Assembly: GCA_949317995.1 (NCBI GenBank)
Contig: OX439046.1
Coordinates: 41,330,002-41,394,001 of the forward strand
Origin: Acholoe squamosa
Taxonomy: Eukaryota; Annelida; Polychaeta; Phyllodocida; Polynoidae
Reading direction: 5' to 3'
DNA length: 64,000 bases
Of the stretch, positions 11,902 to 21,973 are shown in pieces. Under the pieces are notes generated by a model. The model was not told the origin of the DNA. It made no database searches and saw nothing but the letters and a program-made list of their open reading frames with translations. The first letter of the stretch is position 1, and the number at the start of each line of letters is the position of its first letter. The position numbers and the translations under genes were made by a program.

Positions 11902-12720
11902 AGGTATGAAAATGCTTTCGGTACAGAGGGAGGACCCGTAGGTAGAACCGATAAGGTGTTGCAGACTATTGATGTGGGTGACCAGAGACCTTCCAAAATT
12001 CTGTATCGTAGACTTCCTCTTAAGAAAAAGTTAATATGTGAACAGGAAATACAAAAACACTTGGAGCTAGGGGTAATCATGCCGAGCATGAGCCCTTGGT
12101 CCAGCCCTGTTTGTATGACCACAAAGAAAGACGGTACAATCCGTTTCTGTGTCGACTACCGTAAACTAAACGGGATGACAAAGAAGAACTCATATCCTTT
12201 ACCAAGGATAGACGAGACCTTAGATAGCTTGGGTGGGAACCAATGGTTCTGCACCCTGGATTTACAGTCCGGGTATTGGCAGATACCGATTCTCTAGCCA
12301 TTTGGGATTATTCGAGTATAATGTCTTACCATTCGGATTGTGCAATGCATCAACTACGTTCGAGGCTATGATGGAATCTCTACTCAGTGACTTGTTGTGG
12401 AAAAAGTGTTTACTTGGATGATGTTGTCGTGTTTGGCAAGTCATTCAAGGAATGCCACATGAACCTACAACTGGTCCTGGATAGGATTCTAGCTAACGGC
12501 CTTAAACTCAAGCCTAAGATTTAAGAAAACAATAACATACTTAGGAAGGATAATTATCCCCAACGGGGTAAGTGCGGATCCGGAAAAGCTGGAAGCTGTG
12601 GAGAATTAGGAAAGACCCTCCAGTGCTAAGGAGGTTAGATCATTTTTAGGATTTTGTTCCTATTATCGTGATTTCATACCAAATTACTCTCGTGTAAGCT
12701 TTCCTATGCAATGCTTAGCT
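11902..12720 (+). pseudogene. Gypsy reverse transcriptase (frameshifted)
   Basis: Motifs of a Ty3/gypsy RT are visible in order: PWSSPVCMTTKKDGTIRFCVDYRKLN (split here over 12,090-12,170), the motif A sequence CTLDLQSGYWQI (about 12,250), LPFGLCNASTTFEAMM (about 12,330) and the catalytic VYLDDVVVFGKS (about 12,408). The connection domain FLGFCSYYRDFIPNYS follows (about 12,645). At least two frameshifts, near 12,297 and 12,421, and a stop near 12,607 break it. It copied the element RNA into cDNA. Confidence 0.92.
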
Positions 12721-13233
12721 CATTGGACACCTGGTAGGGCCCAGGAACCTTTCCCATGGACCAGTGAGCAAGAAGAATCTTTTAATAAAATAAAAGATTT
12801 GTTTAGAAACACACCGGTACTGAAATATCCCACACCTGAGGGACATTTCATACTAGACACCGATGCTAGCAATAATGCTTTAGGGGCGGCACTCTCTCAG
12901 GTCCAGAACGGAGTCGAAGTCCCACTGGCATTCGCTAGCAACACGTTAAGCAAGACACAGCGTAATTATTGTACCACTAAAAGAAAACTATTGGTGGTAG
13001 TGGTGTATACAAAGAAGTATAAGCATTTCCTTTGGGGGACTGACTTCACTTTACGTACCAACCATTCGTCTCTCAGATGGCTCCTTAATTTTAAGGATTC
13101 CGAGGGGATGATTGGACGATGGTTAGCTCATCTATCCGAGTTTGGATTGGAGCATAAGCAGATTAAGCACCGTTCGGGTGAAAAGCATATAAATGCGGAT
13201 GCCTTATCGAAAGTGCCAAAATGCCACTTGTGA
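12721..13233 (+). pseudogene. Gypsy RNase H, catalytic residues lost
   Basis: This continuous stretch matches gypsy RNase H, with FILDTDASNNALGAALSQ (first Asp), the KRKLLVVV helix, and FTLRTNHSSLRWL. The conserved ending is KHINADALSKVP. The helix Glu of the family reads Lys (KRKLL instead of xRELL), and the Asp of the TDHxSL motif reads Asn. Both fit G-to-A changes, the second in a CpG context. The enzyme would therefore be inactive even without the upstream breaks. Confidence 0.88.
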
Positions 13234-13439
13234 AGACTGTGGGGCCCACAATGCTGTGGTTGCTGAGTTGGTATATAACTATACCACCCCCCGTATCCCC
13301 TGGGAGGAGGCTGTGTGTAGCTATCTCGATTGGTCCCCATCGACCATCAAGAAGTTTCAAAAGTCGGATCCCACCACTACATGCATCTTGGAATACTTAC
13401 GGAAAGGTATTAAGCCATAGCTCATAGCTCAATGGACCA

Positions 13440-14402
13440 AGCTAGAGATCCGAGATGGCATATTGTGCAGATGGAAGACTACTTCCACTGGCAATAAGCT
13501 TTTACAAATCGTGATTCCTACCTCGATGAGAAGGGATATCATGTATTTTTGTCATGGACACCAAAGAAGTGGCCATTTTGGGAAGAAAAGGTCCATTGAA
13601 CGTCTGCAAAGACAATATTACTGGCCAGGGATGAGGAGTGACCTACTTCGGTGGATCGAAACTTGCCCTGATTGTTATAGAAACAAGCCAGGACCTGGCC
13701 TGGGCAAGTTACCCTGTTTGGTGTGAGATTCACTCGTGTAGCAATCGACATCATAAGTGGATTTAAAATGACACCTAGAGAGAATACTTGTATGATGGTC
13801 GTAACCGACTACTATACGAAGTATACGTGGGTGTTTCCCCTTCCAAATCATAAGGCCGCTACATATGCCGAGGCATTTGTAAAAGGCTGGGTGCTACATT
13901 TGGGTGTACCCCTTATGATGCACAGTGATCAAGGTAGGGAGTTTGAGTCGGAGTTATGGCAGGAAATGTGCCATTACTTAGCTATATGTAAGACCCGAAC
14001 CAACCCATACCGACTGCAATCTGATGGCCAGGTGGAGAGGTTCAACAGGACTTTGATACAAGTTCTGAAGCCTCTGGTGAATAGCCGGACGATTGGGACG
14101 AACAGTGTGAGTTTGTAGTACATGCCTACAATAACACCGTCCATGCATCCACTAATTGCACCCCAAACCTCTTGGTGTTCGGCGAGGACATAATTATGCC
14201 CGCTGACCTTGTGTATGGTGTGGTTGGAATCGACCTGGAGGCTCCTTGCAATGTGCTTTTTGTGGAGTCACTCCGGGACAGGTTTAAGCAGGCATACAAA
14301 GTAGTTCAAAATGAACTACTGAAGAATGCTAAATGGCAAAAGGTGGGGTATGACACCAATGCTAGAATGATATGTTTTAATGTAGGGGAAAAGGTACTAT
14401 GA
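13440..14402 (+). pseudogene. Gypsy integrase (broken)
   Basis: The HHCC zinc domain is present (CHGHQRSGHFGKKRS to ETCPDCYRNK, 13,540-13,690). After a stop at about 13,724, the DDE core follows: VAIDIISGF (first Asp), MMHSDQGREFE (second Asp) and QSDGQVERFNRTL (Glu). Another stop at 14,118 separates the C-terminal part (14,172-14,402), which ends with the FNVGEKVL sequence seen before the GPY/F module. Order and motifs are those of Ty3/gypsy. There is no chromodomain. Confidence 0.9.
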
Positions 14403-15548
14403 GCCACTCGAAATGTTAAAGCTCGTGACGCCTTAGGAGGGTCCGTTCAAGATTGTGCGCATTATCTCTGAGTCTACAGTGATAATGAAGCATTGCTACA
14501 CTGGTAGAGAATGGAAAACCAATGTAGGTAAGCTCAGTGAGTGAGTGAGTAATAGATGTTTAACGCCATTTCGACAGCTAAGGTCATATTCATGGCGAGA
14601 ACAACATTACACAATTTCACAGAGGAATGTGTCGGTGCCCACGCATATGTGCACCACACACATCCTAGGGGATAGGAAAGAGTAGACGTAGACCCTTTTA
14701 AGTGGGCTAGGGAAGCCCGTGGGTAAGCTCAGGCCCTGGAAGGGACGCAAAGCAGCAGAGAGGGAGTACAGGTACCGACCCCCAGAGCCAACTCAATAGA
14801 GGTCGGCTCAGGAAGCATCCGAAGGCTAAGGTAGCTTCTTAAAAGAAGACGAGTCGGAAACGGCCAAATCATAAGAATTGGAAAATTGTCTAGCTGGGTG
14901 AAGGCATTACACATGGGAAAGGCCCTGCCGTGGCTGCGCACCACCCGGAGAAGGCCATTGGTAATACCAGGAAAAATAAAATGCTGACCGAGGGCGTCAG
15001 ACGTAGTCCCAGGTTAAGGGCTGCCGTTACCTAATTCAGTACACAACGGGCACCTGTGTGTGGTTCGCCGTAGGCGAATGACATATGTTACAGCGGGTCG
15101 GGCGTTGAACGTATGTTCCCTGGGTGGCGTATCCCGTGAGTGGTGGTCGGATTACCTGGTACATTTGATTTTTAGCGATGTATATACCACCAAGCTCCTG
15201 ATGATAGCACCCCGGTAGTAGCAGGTGTTTCATATACCGAGCCGAGCCCCAGTCGGGATCTAGTCTACATGAGGGCGCCACTGGTTGTGGCGGGAGAACG
15301 GACAACCATGTCACCGGAGATCTCGCAGCGGGATCTCGCGAGGCGAGAGGTTAGACGCCATTTTGGGTTGACCCACTTATAACTAGGGCGGAATCGTGGT
15401 GTGCAGACGCCATTGATTTTGCCCTGGTTATTTTTGCGTCCTCCGGCAGCTAGTAGCTGTAGCCTACAACTTTTTTGGTTGGACAAATCCTTCGGGAGGA
15501 GTCCAACATTATTACTGCCAATTTTATATTGGAAGTTGTCTCGCCGTA
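14403..15548 (+). other. Gypsy pol 3' remnant and untranslated interval
   Basis: The first 120 bp still resemble the integrase tail. From about 14,530 I see no coding sequence on either strand with a recognisable domain. Since the LTRs bracket it, it belongs to the element and separates pol from the third ORF. Confidence 0.5.
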
Positions 15549-18095
15549 ATGGTACAGGGGACAATTGACGCTGTGCGTCAAGCCGCCAACGTTGAGTTGG
15601 ACGAAGACGAGGCCCCATCAGCCACGTCTCGGGTGGAGGAAACAATGGAGACCTCCGATGCTGGCCCTGGACGGGAGCCAGAAGTGGAAGAGGCTGCTAA
15701 CTGTCTCGCTGCACTGTCTACAACAGGGATCGGATGCCTCCTCCACCACCTCCGGGTCCCATTGTATCCTCCGAGATTCAAGATGAGGATTGAACGGCTC
15801 TCCCGAATCGTCTACACGAAATGGGGAACCTACATCCCAATGCATGCCCTGGGGGTGTTGTGCGTGATGCCACCGTGGTTACTGCAGCACCCACTGTCAC
15901 CACCAGCGGGTCGTCCGCTGTCACCTCGGTTGTGACTACGACTGGTACTACCACCACCAGTTGGGTCCGAACCAAGGGGGCAGACATCTACACGAGCAAC
16001 GAGTCGGGGAGCGAAAGTGATCCGGAGCTGCCCGAGTCTGCCAAATCTGAGTTGGAGTCAGTAACGACGTGGGAGGACATGACCACAGACGTTCCCAAAC
16101 AACCAGAAATGGATGTGGAAGAACGCAGCCGAGGGATTTAAAGAACGCGTCCCTCGCTGCTTCGCCGATTGTGCTTACGACACAATCCATTATATGTGTC
16201 CGGGTGCTGTCAACAAGGACGGTGACAGTGATGATAAGGAATGGATGAAGTCCGGCCCTCATAATATACCAGTTAGAAAGTTCTACCTGATTTGGATTGA
16301 TCAGTTGAAATCCAAATTAGGTCTGGTATACAAATTACAAGGCGAGAACTAATGTTCAGTGGGCTATGACCCAATGGGGACCCAGCGGCAACCACCGCAA
16401 GTGCCCATTTGAGTCATTTCAGCTGTCACTCACTGGAGAGAAGGTATTCAATACCAAGCCTCGTTCGCCAGGCATATCGTGGAGCATCACATGCACCATA
16501 AGCCCTTGTTGAGGTGTGTCCCTGCTGATCGACCCAGCAAGTTGTGTGATAGCACTTTCATGACCAACAGGCGCAGAGACATGGCTTTGCATTTGCAAAA
16601 GGCCCATGGTACTGGCCTGGAAAAGACACGAAAGCGTTAAGTGAGGTGCTTCAACGAGCTCCTAGCAAACTGGGCTGAACTCCCAACAAACCAGGTGAGA
16701 AAGCTCGCGTTTGAACCCGAGTATTGCACCTGGAAGAGTGGGAACATTACCAACTACTTTGCTGTGAACCCCTCCGGTTCAAAGTTTAAGCTGCCAACCG
16801 AAGGGCATATGAAACTGAAGAAGTGTGGGGGCGATGACAAGCTAGAGAAGGACAAGCAGGCTCGTTTGAAGGGAACAGCTGGGGCACAATCCTTGGCCAC
16901 ACCCCTGAAACAAACCCAAGCAGACCGATCCGTGAGCCCTTCTGGTGCCAAGGATCAGTCCAGGCCAGCCAACCCGGCTGATCGTCTCCAGTCTGGACAG
17001 CAGGTCTCGGCACTGGACATGCCTGGCTACCAGACCTCTCGGGTGGTTAGCCAGACAGTACCACCACTGCCACCACCTGGCTTTACTGCTGGAGCCCAGT
17101 GCACTCCGGGTGTTGACACCAGAAGCCAGGAGGACTGGACTACCTTCATGGGCCACCCCACCAAACAGGGTGCTTGGTGGGCTGGAGAGGAGTCCAGCGA
17201 CACACAGTGCCAAGCATACCAGGAGTACATGGCGAAGTTCTCTGCCATCGGACCTGCAGGACCCAAATCCCAAGTCCTGACCTCCTCGGGTAGGGCTAAG
17301 GCTCGGGGAAGAGGCTGTGGTGGATGCGAATCCACCCAACCACTCCCTGGTTATGGCCGAGGAAGAGGAGGTGCAACTGTTGAGGGCTCTGTGGTCCCTA
17401 GTGCAGGCGCTCCGCCTGATATTGTACCTCCACCCACTCCAGTACCTGCTCCATCTGCAGACTCTCGGGTCCCCATCATGGGGTTAGTAGCAAATACGTT
17501 GGCTGGTCTTGAGGATCCAGAAATGTTCATTGAACACCATGACGAACGTACGTGTAGGATCCAAAATGATCTTATGAGCCAATGGCAGTCTCTCCATCGC
17601 CAGAAGTATATTGACTACTCGCGAGATATGACTGAAGCCACCTTCAATCTCGTATACGAGATTCAGAAGCGTGAGGAGGATAAGATCAAGGAGCAGGAGA
17701 TAAAACGGGTCGAGGAGGCCTATAAGTCCTGCATTGAGAAGAGGAGGGAAGCCGAGAAGCTTAAAGAGTTCCACGCCACTGAGAACTTAAAGTACATCAA
17801 CAGGTATAAAAAGGCTGACCTTAAGTTCTTCCTCCGCTTTGGTAAGCACCTGGATGACTGGGACGGCAAAATGTCATCCTTAGCCATCCCCTCGGATGCC
17901 GACGCCCGAGGAGTGGAAGGCAGTTCGTCTGAGGGTGTGGATGCTCTGAGTCTACTTGACGTGGACCCAAGCACCGGTACCCTTAAGTTTCTCACTGAAG
18001 AATGCAGCAGCTCAGCTCCCAACCTGGAGCCAGCTGAGAAGATAGACACTGACAACGAGTCCGAGGACGTGTCCATCTGCCCGTCACTATTTTAG
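15549..18095 (+). pseudogene. Gypsy third ORF, zinc-finger-like and coiled-coil protein (frameshifted)
   Basis: A sense-strand coding region sits downstream of pol, where an env gene would be. It starts MVQGTIDAVRQAANVELDED, changes frame around 15,830 and 16,113-16,350, and ends with a 484-codon open stretch (16,641-18,095). The segment 16,395-16,620 has two Cys/His clusters, the second reading KLCDSTFMTNRRRDMALHLQKAHG (split), like a C2H2 finger. The middle is Pro/Gly-rich with RGRG repeats (about 17,300-17,370). Residues encoded at 17,570-17,810 form a highly charged coiled coil (KREEDKIKEQEIKRVEEAY). There is no signal peptide or membrane segment, so it is not a typical env. Function unknown. 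Confidence 0.6.
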
Positions 18096-18740
18096 TACCT
18101 GAGGGTAAAGGCATGTCTTATATGCCAGAGAATTATTCACGGATGACTACCTGGATCGGACGGACTGGAATGACAATCTGCAGCTAAGATGGACACTACC
18201 CGAACCACTTGTGGGTTACCATACCAAAGGGGGCTCCATCTACACTTCTTCATCAGGGCACATCACAACAGCAACGTGGCTTGCCACCACACATATGTCA
18301 CCGGATGGAGCTGCAGAAACCAGTTATTCCAGGTTTGCCGGAAGTCTAATTTTTACTGTAAGGGTGATCCTACTACCCCGGTAGTACACTTCTTAAAGTT
18401 TATATAAAATTGTTTGTATATATTTTTCATTTAAATCCAAAAACAAAATCTTTTTCGGGTTATCCCATCTCTCGGATGGATATCAAATATAATATGTGAC
18501 ACGATCTGCAAAATGGGGGCTTAGTGCAGAGGGTTCTAAGACCCCTTCTTCAAGTCAATGCCACATAGATGTGTCTGTAAAACACTACCTTATAACTAAC
18601 CGTATAAATTTAATAATATACGTCATTATTACTATTGTAGGGGACCAGAAATCCCCATACCTGGTAGATTGACCCTCAGGGGCCAGTTACCTGGTAATCA
18701 CTGCTCCCCTAGTGTGTATCATACCGATCCAGGTGTAGTT
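18096..18740 (+). other. Gypsy 3' untranslated region, including the duplication breakpoint
   Basis: No gene seen. The left end of the 6,601-bp duplicated unit is at 18,264. Confidence 0.5.
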
Positions 18741-18850
18741 GGACGGTGGAAATATCAGGCAAGGGATCATGGTGTAATGGTTAGCATGCTGGAATGTCAT
18801 GCCAGAGATCCGGGTTCGAGTCCCAGTGATCCTAGATATTTTCACCGTCC
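18741..18850 (+). other. Extended hairpin enclosing a tRNA-like cloverleaf
   Basis: GGACGGTGGAAATATC (18,741-18,756) pairs over 16 bp, with one G-U, with GATATTTTCACCGTCC at the right (18,835-18,850). The tRNA-like sequence 18,763-18,833 sits at the tip, so the acceptor stem is lengthened by a near-perfect helix. An identical structure is at 25,342-25,451. Confidence 0.75.
18763..18833 (+). tRNA. tRNA-Asp(GTC)-like sequence
   Basis: Folds as a 71-nt cloverleaf. The acceptor GGGATCA/TGATCCT has one G-U. The D arm contains GGTGTAATGGTTAGCA, the anticodon loop ATGTCAT gives GTC, and the T loop is TTCGAGT. The internal promoter B box GGTTCGAGTCC is intact. Weak points are an A-G mismatch at the base of the anticodon loop and one C-A mismatch in the T stem. 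It lies inside the gypsy 3' region, so it may be a captured tRNA, a SINE head or a tRNA-like structural RNA rather than a working host tRNA gene. Confidence 0.65.
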
Positions 18851-19118
18851 TCTACACTATTATAACTCTGTAACATTGTTACTTTCTACCATAGGTGGAT
18901 GGTGCATAAGGCGCCACCTCCTATATTGTTATAAATAGTTACTTCGGTTTATATATGACAATGCCTATTATTATGTACATATTATTCATAATGCCCCTTT
19001 AATGTCATATTAGTTTTATAAACTACTACATATTAGACTTACCTGTGTAAATGATTTTTATATATCATATTATCTGGTTCTCAATAAGTCTATTGTAACA
19101 CCTACCCTAGGTAAAGTC

Positions 19119-19130
19119 TAGGGGTGGTGG
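19119..19130 (+). promoter_or_regulatory. Polypurine tract
   Basis: AGGGGTGGTGG lies immediately before the TGTAGG start of the 3' LTR, the expected site for plus-strand priming. It is G/T-interrupted, so the assignment rests mainly on position. Confidence 0.55.
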
Positions 19131-19226
19131 TGTAGGGGCCGGCCTTGTCGTATATATATTAGTGCGGATTATCCGAGAGATGTGCTTGTGTGGTGCTCGT
19201 TCTTCTTATGCCAACCAGGTGTTGCT
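19131..19226 (+). repeat. 3' LTR of gypsy element, truncated
   Basis: TGTAGGGGCCGGCCTTGTCG matches the LTR start TGTAGGTGCCCGCATTGTCG. The match ends after about 95 bp at AGGTGTTGCTTT, where the dispersed flank repeat (GAAAGATGAATACC) begins. Confidence 0.8.
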
Positions 19227-19341
19227 TTGAAAGATGAATACCTTGGATGTCATCTTGACCATGGTAGTGGTCTGAAACAGTACAGCAACATATAGTAAAT
19301 TGCTAGTTTCCATAGCAACTTGTGATTTTTTTCAAAGCACA

Positions 19342-19697
19342 TGTAGGTGCCCGCATTGTCGTATATATATTAGTGTGGATCATCTGAGAGATGTGCTCGT
19401 GTGGTGCTCATTCCTTCTATGCCAACCAGGTGTCACTTCGCGATACCCATTTGGTATAAGAGGGGGCAGCACCACGCCTCGCATCCAGCTCCTACTAAAG
19501 AGCCAGACGATCAGCAGAAGGGGACTGGACCTAGTCCAGTCCAGACGTTGTTCTATCCTTCTCCAATAAAGCCTATCCGAACAGATGGGAAGTTAAAGGG
19601 CTTTGCCCAATTCGAACCTTTTGTGTTGTGTGCTACTTATAGTATTTAAGCGAGCCTAAGAGCCACCCAATATAAACTCATAAAATGAACCGTTACA
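19342..19697 (+). repeat. Solo LTR in the dispersed repeat
   Basis: A 356-bp LTR with TGTAGG...GTTACA ends, flanked by CACA on both sides (19,338-19,341 and 19,698-19,701), a 4-bp target duplication. The uninterrupted target, AAAGCACATTACATT, is preserved in inverted orientation at about 40,990-41,005. The solo LTR lies at the same repeat position as the 5' LTR at 7,529. Confidence 0.85.
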
Positions 19698-20592
19698 CAC
19701 ATTACATTTTGCATTTTCCTCTTTTTTCTCAAAAATGGGCGGACCTCGTATTGTCAAAATTTATATGAGATACTCATATATGCCCCCTATCACGAGCTTC
19801 CTAATCTGTTACATTAATGAAGGTCAAGGTCAAGGAGTTTGACCTTGAAAGTCTAGGAACTGTTGAAATATTGCTTTCTACTCTGTTTCAAATTGTACAA
19901 CACACCTAAAAATAAATTGTTGAGCGATTCTGCACTCAACAATGATGACACAAATCTTATCTCAGTATATAATGCGAAAAATCCAGAATAATTATGTGCA
20001 ATTTTGTAAATGTCTGAGGAGATCATGCACGGAGGTTCACATTGTGCGGGTAGCAATATTCATCAATATACAAACCTTGGGCTGTCATATTCATGCTATA
20101 TTGCATTAATATCTTTTTTAGACAAATGATAAATTGACTTAAGAACAGGTTAAAGTACTAATAATTGGGCTTAAAATTACCCCTGGTGAGTCTTGTAATA
20201 GGAGAAAATGGCTTTTAGATTTTAAGGTTATTTGCACTGTTTGTCATGAGTAGTATAGTATGTATCGGAACGGGACTATAACTAACTACAGGATATTACT
20301 CACTCGGCCTGCAGTCAATGAGAGGGTTCCCTTTTGGCGGGAAATTCAAATGGGGGGTCACGTGACCTAGACCCCCTGTGGTGTGGCGCCAAAATGGACC
20401 AATCAGAGCCCTTCCTTTTGGCAGGAAATTTAAAATGGTCACGTGACCCTTACCCCCTGTGGTTTCCCGCCAAAATGGTGCCCTCTGATTGGCTGGCTGT
20501 TTAGGTCACATGACCTCTGTTATGCAAATAAGGTCACGTGACCCTAATTTGAATGGACCAACCTATTTTTTTATAGATAAAAGAAAAGGCAA
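19698..20592. repeat. Dispersed repeat downstream of the solo LTR
   Basis: A diverged reverse-complement copy spans parts of 38,810-38,960 and 40,620-41,000. No coding potential is recognised. Its right part is the promoter-like module described separately. Confidence 0.7.
20330..20543. promoter_or_regulatory. Promoter-like module with E-box, E2F, CCAAT and octamer motifs
   Basis: Within 215 bp lie four palindromes GGTCACGTGACC or GGTCACATGACC (20,356, 20,437, 20,504 and 20,532). Two E2F-like sites point toward each other (TTTTGGCGGGAAA at about 20,332; TTTCCCGCCAAAA at 20,463). There are also two CCAAT boxes (ACCAATCAG 20,399; CTGATTGG 20,484) and an octamer ATGCAAAT (20,522). The same array is at 26,931-27,144, and a diverged inverted one at 38,815-38,905. 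Motif identities are family knowledge; function is inferred. Confidence 0.6.
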
Positions 20593-21011
20593 GCTTATAA
20601 ATCTATAAATAGACATATGACAACTCCAATCTAGTTTGGGCGAATATTTTATTGGACCTGGCCAATAAACATACATAACCAGGCCTAAGTAACACAAGAA
20701 GAAAGAAAAAAAATCTCCAATATGCAACCGGTGGTCCTTCCTGGGGCTAGGCAATATGGCCAACTACAAGGGCCACCAGTATAGGAACCTGTTACATAAC
20801 ACCTGAATGGAAGTGGTGACATCTAGTAATACATTGGGAACTGCTACTGCCCATTTATCACCACTTATATGCGCGCATATAAGTAGCTTATAAATAGACA
20901 TACGAAAACTCCAATCTAGTTTGGGTGAATATTTTATTGGACCTGGCCAATAAATATACATAACCAGGCCAACACGCCAAACAGAATGGAGAAGAAAAGA
21001 AAAACCAGATA

Positions 21012-21973
21012 TTACATGAATAAGGCGCTGACCATACGCCGATCAAGATGGATACGAGCTTGTTTGGATTTTGTCAAATAATGCAACACACTCAATGATT
21101 TCCAATCACCAATGTTCTTGATGTCCAATAGACTGAAACCTGCATCTGCCAAGGCCGATGCACCTCCTCTGCGTAGCGAGTGTGAAGACAACTTATCAAT
21201 GCCTGACTTGGCACACAACTTTTTAACAATTTGCCCAAGTACCATGAGTAACTGCCATGACACCATTAGCCATTTCTCATGTATGACACTACTTGTGAGT
21301 CACTGGATGGGTAGATCACCATAGATAACAGCAGGGTCAGGTAATAGTGAAGGCAGAAGAGTGAGTCATTGATGAGTGTGAAAGGTATGAACAAGACCCG
21401 CTCTTTAAATCAAATAGTCTTTGTACGGCGAAGTCTGATGGAGACACCCCAGACTTCCCAGGTCAAGTCTGACAAGCAGACTGCCAGTCCTTGTTCGACA
21501 ACATTGGACTCACATAATAAGCCCCTGAAGCACATGATAACAGCAATCCAAAATGCCACGTCCTCAGAACACGACATATCCAATAGTTTATAAATACACT
21601 TTAAGTCCTGCACTGACGCTGGTCGCGCCTGGTCTACATGATCACCTAGGGTCCTTCGAATACCTCTCATAGTGATGTAGAGTTCAAATGTATCGGGGTT
21701 GACATGTGAATATCCTAGGACCTTGTGCAACACCCAAAGTTCACCTAGGTACTGTCTAATAGAGCTGTAGCGCAATCTTTCAGCCAAGTGTGTAACATAT
21801 AACAACACGACTTCTATACTAGCAGAGAATGGAACAAGCACACCATATAGTATGCAAAATTCCATATAAGAGTTCCATTGGCTCTTCCTAGTACGCTCTG
21901 TGGCTCCAGCCATCCACTGTGACTGGTAGTTCCATAGCTTGTGAGTCAAGACATCCCCTGCAGCAGAAGCCAT
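21012..21973 (-). pseudogene. Tyrosine recombinase, unit 1 (broken)
   Basis: The first part (21,973-21,410) is the helical core-binding domain, from MASAAGDVLTHKLW onward, and reaches the first catalytic segment, which reads CFRGLLCESNVV. The Arg expected after GLL is Cys (TGT, one CpG transition from CGT). After stops and a frame change, the C-terminal catalytic part (21,266-21,012) keeps HSLRRGGASALADAG and the IGDWKSLSVLHYL segment with the nucleophile Tyr. The protein would integrate circular cDNA. Loss of the first Arg plus frame breaks indicate it is dead; unit 2 has the same Cys. Confidence 0.87.

Noticed and set aside
15549-18095. Envelope gene of an infectious gypsy element
   Set aside because: No signal peptide, furin site or membrane anchor is visible; zinc-finger-like and coiled-coil composition instead.
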